Shown here: in pieces, positions 57,246 through 64,000 of the stretch
Numbering within the stretch: the first letter of the stretch is position 1
Layout of the letters: each line of letters starts with the position of its first letter
Assembly: GCA_037127255.1 (NCBI GenBank)
Contig: JBANSL010000004.1
Location: 10,354,001 to 10,418,000 of the forward strand
Direction: 5' to 3'
DNA: 64,000 nt
Source of the DNA: Persicaria tinctoria
Lineage: Eukaryota > Streptophyta > Magnoliopsida > Caryophyllales > Polygonaceae
Notes under the pieces: model-generated
What the model saw: only the letters and a program-made list of their open reading frames with translations
Database searches by the model: none
What the model was told of the DNA's origin: nothing
Made by a program: the position numbers and the translations under genes

Positions 57246-57905
57246 CGGTTTTGCAAAATAGCCACGAAAATGGGCTGATTTTGCGAAATAGCCGCGTTTT
57301 GGGACAAATTAGGAAAATAGACGCAATATAAACCCCTTTCATTTGTTCCATGCGACTTTCTCTCTCTTCAACCCTCTCCTCTCCACACGCGCTCAGATCC
57401 GCGCCTTCCTCGGAGATCCGAGAGCGACCGATCGATAGAGCGGAGCAAGAAGCAATTGGACAGTTCTATGGCTTCGGATCTATGGCGGAGATCCGAGAGC
57501 GACCGATCTGCGGCCTGGAGGTTTCAGATCTGGTTGCGGCGGAGCGAGGAGCGAGGCCGAGCGGAGCAAGGCCGAGCAGAGCGAGGAAGGCCAAGATCCG
57601 AGAGCGAGGAAGGCCGAGATCCGAGAGCGAGGAAGGCTGAGAAGCAATTGGACAGATCTATGGCTTCGGATCTATGGCGGAGATCCGAGAGCGACCGATC
57701 TGCGGCCTGGAGATTTCAGATCTGGTTGCGGCGGAGCGAGGCCGAGCAGAGCGAGGAAGGCCGGAGCGACGGGAGGAGAGTCGAGCAACGGCTGAGCGAG
57801 ATCGACCGAGCCGGAGGCGGAGCCGGAGGTCGGCGGCGGTGGCGTCGAGCGCAGAGCGCGCGAGTCCTCTTCGCAGATTTCTGAGGAAGAAAACAGACTT
57901 TTGAC
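57246..57905. repeat. GC-rich tandem repeat with AT-rich left flank
   Basis: A ~195-bp unit with GGAGATCCGAGAGCGACCGA and CTGGTTGCGGCGGAGCGAGG is present twice (about 57486 and 57676), plus short GAGCGAGGAAGGCCGAGATC copies. The + frames over it (Arg/Ser/Glu-rich) are artefacts of the repeat. The stretch before it, GGTTTTGCAAAATAGCC (57249), resembles ends seen in Mutator-type elements. Confidence 0.6.
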
Positions 57906-60180
57906 TAAATTACAAAAATCACCCTACAAATATGAGAAATTAAAAAAATTATCTATATTTTATTATGTGATCCATAATCTATATTTTTATTTTTATTTTT
58001 GCACAACAAAATGTTATATTTGAACAACATACGATTATATTTGCACAATTTACGGTTTATATTTGCACGACAAAATGTTAAAAAAAATATTGAGAGAAAA
58101 TAAAAGTCGTGCAATTCTTAAAACAGAGTCGTGCAACTCTTACAAGAGTCGTGCAACTCTTAAAACAGCGTCGTGCAACTCTTGCAACATAGTCGTGCAA
58201 CTCTTCCAACATAGTCGTGCAACTCTTACAACAGAGTCGTGCCATTCTTAAAATAATATTATTCGTGCGCATTTTATTCTAATTTATAATATTATTCGTG
58301 CGTATTTTATTCTAATTTGTGCACTTTTTATTCTATTTGTGTCAGCATTTTTTCAAATAATTTTTTTTTCACGTCAGCACTTTTTTAAAATAAGATCACG
58401 TTGAGAATAAATTCACAAGTTTCGATTGTCGTGCAAATCTTAAAACAGAGTCGTGCAACTCGTACAACAGAGTCGTGCAACTCTTAAAACAAGAGAGTCG
58501 TGCAACTCTTAAAACGGAGTCGTGCAACTCTTACAACAGAGTCGTGCAACTCTTAAAATAATGATATATATAATGAAAAGTGTTTCTTAGAGGTGCTGAC
58601 ACAAATAAAATACAGTTGTGAAAATCTAAACAAAAACTGTGCAACTCTAAACTAAAGTTGTGCGACTCTAAAATACAGTTGTGCAACCCTAAAAAATATG
58701 CTGACATGAAGAAAAAAAAGTGCTGACACGGAAAAAATACATACCGAACTACAAAGTTATTACTTAGGAAGATGACTCAATTGTAACTAATATCAGTGTC
58801 GGCACTAATTGTAACTAATATCAGTGTCAACACTAATTGTACCTAATATCAGTGTCAACACTAATTGTAACAAATATCAGTGTCAGCACTAATTTTCATC
58901 ACAAGTTGTGCAAAAATAAAGTATTGATGAGCAAAAATAAGAGCATGTTGTGCAATAATTTATTGAGAAAGTATGAAATTATATTGAGAGAAAATAAAAT
59001 CATGTTGAGAACAAATTCACAAGTCTCGATTGTTGTGCAAAAATAACCTATTGTTGAGCAAAAATAAGATGATGTTGTGCAATAATTTATTGAGAAAATA
59101 TGAAATTATATTGAGAGAAAATAAAATCATGTTGAGCACAATTTCACAAGTCTCGATTGTTGTGCAAAAATAACATATTGTTGAACAAAAATAAGATGAT
59201 GTTGAGCAAAATTTCACCAATATCTCATGTTGTGCAATTTTACTCTATTGATGAGCAAAAATAAGACCGTGCAACTTTTAAAACAGAGTCGTGCAACTCT
59301 TAAAACAGAGTCGTGCAGCTCTTAAAACAAGAGTCGTGCAACTCTTAACACAGAGTCGTGCAACTCTTAAAATAGAGTCGTGCAACTCTTACATCGTATG
59401 TTGCGCAAAATATAGTTTCACAAATATGATCCATCAAGCCTGGATAACAATTTCACAAATATGATCCAAATCTAGTTTTTTTTTTCTACATGGATAACAA
59501 TTTTTTTTTACTTTATAATATTATTCGTGTGCATTTTATTCTAATTTGTGCACTTTTTATTCTATTTGTGTCAGCACTTTTTTCAAATAATTTTTTTTAA
59601 CGTCAGCACTTTTTTTAAAATAAGATCATGTTGAGAATAAATTCACAAGTCTTGATTGTCGTGCAAATCTTAACATAGAGTCGTGCATTTCTTACAACAT
59701 AGTCGTGCAACTCTTCCAACAGAGGCGTGCAACTCTTAAAATAGAGTTGTGCAACTCTTACAACAGAGTCGTGCAACTCTTCAAACAGAGTCGTGCAACT
59801 CTTAAAACAGAGTCGTGCAACTCGTAAAACAGAGTCGTGCAACTCGTAAAAGAGAGTCGTGCGACTCTTACATCGTATGTTGTGCAGAATATAATTTTTT
59901 CCGCTTTTTTTTTTCGTTTCAGAACTTTTTGTTTTGTAAAAACAACTTTACGTTGTGCAAATATATGGACTGATCGAGTCGCAATCGACAAGCGACGAGA
60001 TTCACATTCAGATCGCAGTCTCTCTCCCATTCAGATCGCAGCCCGGAAAACAGATCGTGAGCGATACATGAGTTTTTTTTAATTTTTAATTTAATTTAAT
60101 TTAATTTTCTTTTATTTAACATTTTATCGTGCAAATATAATAGTACGTTGTGCAAATTTAACCGTAGGTTGTGCAAATAT
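57906..60180. repeat. Minisatellite field with GTCGTGCAACTCTTA units
   Basis: The unit GAGTCGTGCAACTCTTAAAA, about 19-22 bp, is repeated in clusters at 58108-58245, 58430-58556, 59266-59395 and 59675-59870, with GTTGTGCAACTCTAAA variants at 58615-58690. Between them are looser GTTGTGCAAAAATAA units (58900-59230), themselves in ~170-bp tandem blocks. A larger duplication links 58335-58440 with 59555-59665. No genes; the minus frames of the form CCTTLEELHDSVVRVA are the repeat translated. Confidence 0.85.
58775..58892 (+). repeat. 30-bp tandem repeat, four copies
   Basis: Four near-perfect head-to-tail copies of AATTGTAACTAATATCAGTG followed by TCARCACT. Confidence 0.9.
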
Positions 60181-60553
60181 GATTGACAACATTTGGTCCA
60201 ACCAGGATCCCATTTGGTCCATGTTATGAAGTGGAATTTAACATCACCGTGGTTACAACTTACAAGTTACTCTTTAAACATTCAACCAAGTGTTATAGTT
60301 TCTCCAATGCAGATTCAGATAAACTTAACTTGAGCTAGTAAACACATACATTTGTTCAGGCACAAGTGAATTCCAGCCAAACAAAAATCTGGAAAATTCT
60401 TACATAAAAATGAAAGTAGAGCTTAAGTTTTCAAGTCGAGTAACTTCTCCGGTTCTTCTACTTCCATAGCTTGCGTAGGGACTTGAGCATCCAATAGGAA
60501 TAGGAGTGTATAAACTGACTTCAACTTCTCAATCAAGAAATCAATCTTTTTAT
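60181..60553. other. No gene seen
   Basis: AT-rich stretch downstream (minus sense) of the chimeric prenyltransferase frame; contains no recognised motif. Confidence 0.5.
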
Positions 60554-61588
60554 CTAACATAAGAAGTTGACATGAATGTTCCTATATGGTGCATCAATGA
60601 GCTTAAGGAACATATTCATCACCTCGTCAGATGCCAAGGAATGAAATTCCACGTCCAAGTTCTTCTCTAACTGTTCAGTTCCTTGAAGACCAACATTTGG
60701 CTTAGAATCAGCCACCCAATCACAACTATCTTCAATAAAATTTTGCCCAACGTTTACTCGTTTGACAAGGGGATTTGATTCTCCACAATCCTCAACCAGC
60801 TGTGAATCATTCACCCCATTCAGCTCAATATGAATCTGCAGTTTAATCTCCTGGTCTTCAAAACCACCATGAACCTTTTCAAGTAGTGAAATGCAAGTCC
60901 AGAACACCTGCAAAGCGTACTTGCAAATTAAAAAACACGAGGCGATGCACCAGCAAATCTAGGGTTTTAGCTGACAAAGTTCCCAAGACTAACCGGCTTT
61001 TGACCCAACTGTACTGTAAAAGATCGGATGCCAAATATTCTATCTCCTTCAATATCAGGTATATCCTGCACAGAATTGCAATTCAAAAGTCAATGCCTTT
61101 CCCTCTTGTGTAATGGTGTTGACAGCATAATTGTAGAGATTTAAGAAACTTAAATCCATAATAATTACCTTCCAAATCCAAAACAACGAGGTTTCTAATT
61201 CTTATTCAATAGAATCTCAAACTACCTAACGTTATCATCATAATTTGATTATCAGGAAAACCAAATGGAAAAAAGATCAACAAATACCAATTAATTACTA
61301 ATCAGCCAATGCTAGAATCCAGAGTTTCTTCTACTCCAAACTACTTGAGGAAGTGTGAATATAAGAAGTCTAATAACTAAGATATATAGGCCAAGCTTAA
61401 ACTCAAATAGAAATTGATGAAAAGAAAACCAGTTGGGTAGAAAATGACGCAGCCACAGGTATAATTACATTATTCAAGTAGTTGCATCTTACCTTAAACA
61501 ATGCTATTACCACTGAAAAGAAGCTCATGAATGCAGTAGCAAACATCACAGGCCTAGAGAAGAAAGTTGGTCTTGCAAAAACATGTGT
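60554..61588 (-). pseudogene. Homogentisate prenyltransferase fragment fused to foreign sequence
   Basis: Homogentisate phytyltransferase-type enzymes (UbiA family) make tocopherol precursors in plastids. Minus-strand exons: 61588-61493 (FARPTFFSRPVMFATAFMSF, FSVVIALFK), 61065-60994 (DIPDIEGDRIFGIRSFTVQL, GQKP) and 60907-about 60875 (VFWTCISLLEK). All have GT/AG borders and phase 0. The second prenyltransferase Asp motif DxxDxxGD is intact as DIPDIEGD. After LLEK the family sequence stops and an unrelated open frame continues to 60554 (QDIELK-like EDQEIKLQIHIELNGVND and DEVMNMFLKLIDAPYRN), so the last exon is chimeric. The exact paralogue (VTE2, or a flavonoid prenyltransferase relative) cannot be told. 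Confidence 0.8.
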
Positions 61589-61935
61589 CTGTAAAGTTGT
61601 GCAGTTACAGTGATGTTAGAAATACAGTTACAAAAAGACTATAATTTCAGTGCAACAAAGAATTAACCCATCTGAAATGTCAGCTTCTAACAGGTATGCA
61701 AGAAAAATTACAGCATTATGGGCGTATTCACGTTATCTATTAGTAATTTTCCTGCTGTATATTTTGGTATCTCTGAAAAGACTATCATAGCCAGTTATTA
61801 AATGAATGGTTAGTTAGAAACACATGTTCTATTCCTTCACTATATGCGAATAAGGTCACTATATATGAAAAGTAATTGAAGCATAGTGAACAAAATAGAT
61901 CTGCTTATACACATCCAGTCATCCCCTCACACTTA
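61589..61935. other. Spacer, no gene seen
   Basis: AT-rich; may be prenyltransferase intron. AAAGTTGTGCAGTTAC at about 61592 carries the GTTGTGCA core next to the exon border. Confidence 0.5.
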
Positions 61936-62095
61936 GAGGTTGCACAACTCTCTCTTAGAGGTTGCACAACTCTCTCTTAGAGGTTGCACAACTCTCTCTT
62001 AGAGGTTGCACAACTCAGCCTTGGACTTGCACAACTCAGCCTTGGAATTGCACAACTCAGCCTTGGAGTTGCACAACTCAGCCTAGGAGTTGCAA
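61936..62095. repeat. GTTGCACAACTC minisatellite, two variants
   Basis: Four units of 22 bp (TTAGAGGTTGCACAACTCTC) followed by four of 21 bp (GTTGCACAACTCAGCCTTGG with one-base variants). The 21-bp units are read in frame from 61984 as AQLSLGx heptads that lead into the NETWORKED1-like sequence. Confidence 0.95.
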
Positions 62096-63030
62096 AAGAT
62101 CAACAACTTTCAGAGAAGCAGACTGAGTTAGAGACGCTTATGAACCGTTTGCAGGATGAACAGTCTCGTTTTACGAGACGGTTGAGAAAACAACCCTGCT
62201 TTCTCAGTTAAAGATAATCACTGACATCATGCAGAAACTATTGGAGAATAACATCACACTAGAAAAATCACTCCAAGGTGCAAACATTGAGCTTGAAAGG
62301 TTCAGGGTAAAATCGAAAGGCTTGGAAGACTTCTACCAGTATCTCAAGGATGACAAATCTAACCTTATAACTGAGAGAAGTAGCCTTGTCTCCCGATTGG
62401 AATGTGCAGAGAAGCAAATGAAAGAGCTTGCAACAAGTTTTGTAAACCTTGAAGACAAGTATGCTGGTCTTGAGAAGGAGAGAAATTTGACTCATAATCA
62501 TGTAGAAGAATTGAGGATTTCCCTTGGTGCTGAAAAGCACAAACATGAATGCCTAGTGCTGACTAATGAGGCAAGATTATCAGGTTTGCATGACCATATA
62601 CGTTATCTCCAAGAAGAAAACAAGGGCAGAAAGGACTTTGAAGAGCAACTCCAAAAAGTTGTGAATGCTCAGGTTGAGATTTTAATCTTGCAGAAATTCA
62701 TGAAAGATATGGAAGAAAAACATTGCACTCTTGTTTCCGAATGTCAGAAACATGCAGAAACGGAAAAATATTCAGAGATGCTAATTACTGAGTTAGAGAG
62801 TGAGAATATGATGCATCACCTTGAAATGGAATATCTGCTGGACAGGGTTGACAAGCTCAGGAGAGGAATTCGTCAGGTCTTGAAGGCCCTTGAGATTGAT
62901 CATGTGAGTGAGAGTGATCCAGAGATCTTTCTCCCACATGTACGTGGGAAGATAAAAGACATCAGAAGAAACATTTTAGAGAGCAAAGATGAAAGCCATC
63001 AACTTTTAATTCAAAAGAATGTTCTCTCTT
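62096..63030 (+). pseudogene. NETWORKED1-type coiled-coil fragment
   Basis: NETWORKED1 proteins are plant actin-binding membrane linkers with long coiled coils. 62096-62170 reads AKDQQLSEKQTELETLMNRL, QDEQSRF. From about 62178 in another frame it reads TLLSQLKIITDIMQKLLENN, ITLEKSLQGANIELERFR, SSLVSRLECAEKQMKEL, LEDKYAGLEKERN, FEEQLQKVVNAQVEILILQK and LLDRVDKLRRGIRQVLKALE, ending LLIQKNVLS at 63032. The joint near 62172 is out of frame and skips family sequence, an internal deletion. The N-terminal NAB domain is absent. It stops exactly where the CTTAGAGTTGCACAA repeat begins. The 804-base frame 62229-63032 is undamaged. Recognition is from family memory. Confidence 0.8.
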
Positions 63031-63715
63031 AGAGTTGCACAATTCTCTCTTAGAGTTGCACAACTTTTGATGTGCTGAACAGTTGATCAAAGCTCAAAGA
63101 ACAAACTCTCTAAAGGAAAACTCAACACCTGTTATCCATTAATTCATTTAAAGTTTTAAGAAGACTTGATCACTTCAAATTCATATCAAAAGAAGCTAGA
63201 AACAGCCAGTAGTTCACACATATTTGTGCCTAGACATTCTAGGCCGGTATGCTTGGAAATGAGCTTTAACATTCATACAAATAAAAAAGAGAACACAAGG
63301 CAAAAAACAAAGCACAATAACAAGAACAGAGTTCAAGACAAAGACAAACAGGAAAAACACAAAAACATATGAACAAGTTATTGCAAACAGATGAACCAAG
63401 ACTGACCTGCGACTATGCACAAGAAATTCACTTTGCTTGGCAGTTCTATAAAGTAAAGATTTTTGAGAAATCGTCAGTGTCACAGCATCAATTTAGTAAT
63501 CACGAAAAGCACCATGAGGGCCGGTTGGAATGCCTAAGGCCTGATAGGAAGAAAAAGAAAAAAAGATAAATTAACGGATATATAAAGATGAACCTTCAAA
63601 TGACTGCTTATGCAAAAGAAACCAGAAAATAAATCAACTCTATTCTAGAGTTGCACAATACTATTCTAGAGTTGCACAACTACATTATAACCTTCCATAG
63701 AACTCTTCAGCATGT
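63031..63715. other. Spacer with GAGTTGCACAA copies
   Basis: Two copies of TCTCTTAGAGTTGCACAA at 63026-63062 and two of ATTCTAGAGTTGCACAA at 63642-63680 bound a stretch without a recognisable gene; frames at 63166-63569 are A-rich and lack motifs. Confidence 0.6.
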
Positions 63716-63901
63716 TCAACAAGGAAACATTTTGAGAGTCTCCGAGCCTTCCCCAAGTTCTTCAAAGCATATTCTACAGACAACTTCCTCTTCAGAAATG
63801 TCCTGACCACCATCATCATCTGTTTCATCTGTAATATAAGGATCAATATCAGTAATCAAACAATATATTACTAGATTGCACAAAAAATGGGAGTATAGCA
63901 C
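63716..63901 (-). pseudogene. RING-CH (RINGv) protein fragment
   Basis: The minus strand, after a TTATATTACAG acceptor at 63829, reads DETDDDGGQDISEEEVVCRI, CFEELGEGSETLK, then leaves the family sequence at FPC and a stop. The CRIC and GEGSETLK segment is the start of the RING-CH zinc finger of membrane-associated E3 ubiquitin ligases; the remaining zinc ligands are missing. The fragment ends about 60 bases from the GAGTTGCACAAC copies at 63665. More exon may lie beyond the window. Confidence 0.7.
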
Positions 63902-64000
63902 ATAGTGAGATGAACTTCATTCAAATTAAAAAAAAATGACCTTGTGGTAACCTTCTTCATAACCCAATGAAGCTTCTTCTCTTTCATTTGATATGGTAAT
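63902..64000. other. Window edge, possibly upstream exon
   Basis: The minus strand reads NEREEASLGYEEGYHK without stops, which may be a preceding exon of the RING-CH fragment; too short to name. Confidence 0.3.

Noticed and set aside
57350..57905. Long Arg/Ser/Glu-rich frames on the + strand
   Set aside because: They appear in more than one frame over the same tandem GC-rich repeat, with no domain; composition artefact.
58108..59870. Regularly spaced ~20-bp repeats looked at as a CRISPR-like array
   Set aside because: Spacers are short, similar and themselves derived from the same unit; the context is a plant nuclear genome. It is a minisatellite.

Overview
This is nuclear DNA of a flowering plant, probably a eudicot. 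It is AT-rich, has intron-bearing genes with GT/AG splice sites, and is dominated by nested transposable elements (L1-type LINEs, Ty1/copia, Ty3/gypsy, CACTA, Mutator-like, hAT, PIF/Harbinger, Helitron). The one intact, recognisable housekeeping gene is a nine-exon NADH-cytochrome b5 reductase (CBR1-like) at 12925-14471 on the + strand. A second intact gene, a small Agenet-domain protein at 47033-47646, lies inside a transposon.

Layout. 1-4.05 kb: a decayed minus-strand LINE (endonuclease and reverse transcriptase) split by a rearranged Ty3/gypsy remnant whose two LTR-like arms point in opposite directions. 5.2-8.7 kb: a very AT-rich candidate Helitron with internal duplications. 9.6-12.7 kb: a retroposon with a 17-18 bp target duplication, a palindromic MITE cluster and a CGGGT-rich low-complexity tract. 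12.9-14.5 kb: CBR1. 15-16.4 kb: two hAT-type MITEs. 16.7-20.2 kb: the 3' part of a second LINE and a deleted copia element. 20.5-21.4 kb: a direct duplication. 21.98-28.72 kb: a Helitron with canonical ends that carries exon-intron fragments of AQUARIUS and of CNX1, and is itself invaded by a hAT and a Mutator-like MITE. 31.2-32.4 kb: a Harbinger-type MITE carrying a Mutator-type MITE.

34.76-50.55 kb is a 15.8-kb CACTA (En/Spm) element with matched CACTACAAAAAA ends, subterminal repeats and a TGT target duplication, sitting in a dead copia element whose RT/RNase H reading frame resumes on either side. It encodes a TNP2-type transposase (broken by frameshifts and by a 2-kb solo-LTR-like insertion), a Transposase_24/TNPA-like protein and, in the opposite direction, the intact Agenet gene. 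53.5-56.06 kb: a Mutator (MURA-like) transposase pseudogene with only two clear lesions.

57.2-64 kb is the most unusual stretch. Long fields of minisatellites share the core GTYGTGCAAC (or its complement GTTGCACAAC). Embedded among them are fragments of at least three unrelated genes in both orientations: homogentisate prenyltransferase (-), NETWORKED1 coiled coil (+) and a RING-CH protein (-). The core motif lies beside several fragment boundaries, and in one place a 21-bp version is read in frame as a heptad repeat leading into NETWORKED1 sequence. This looks like a composite gene-capturing element that runs off the right edge.
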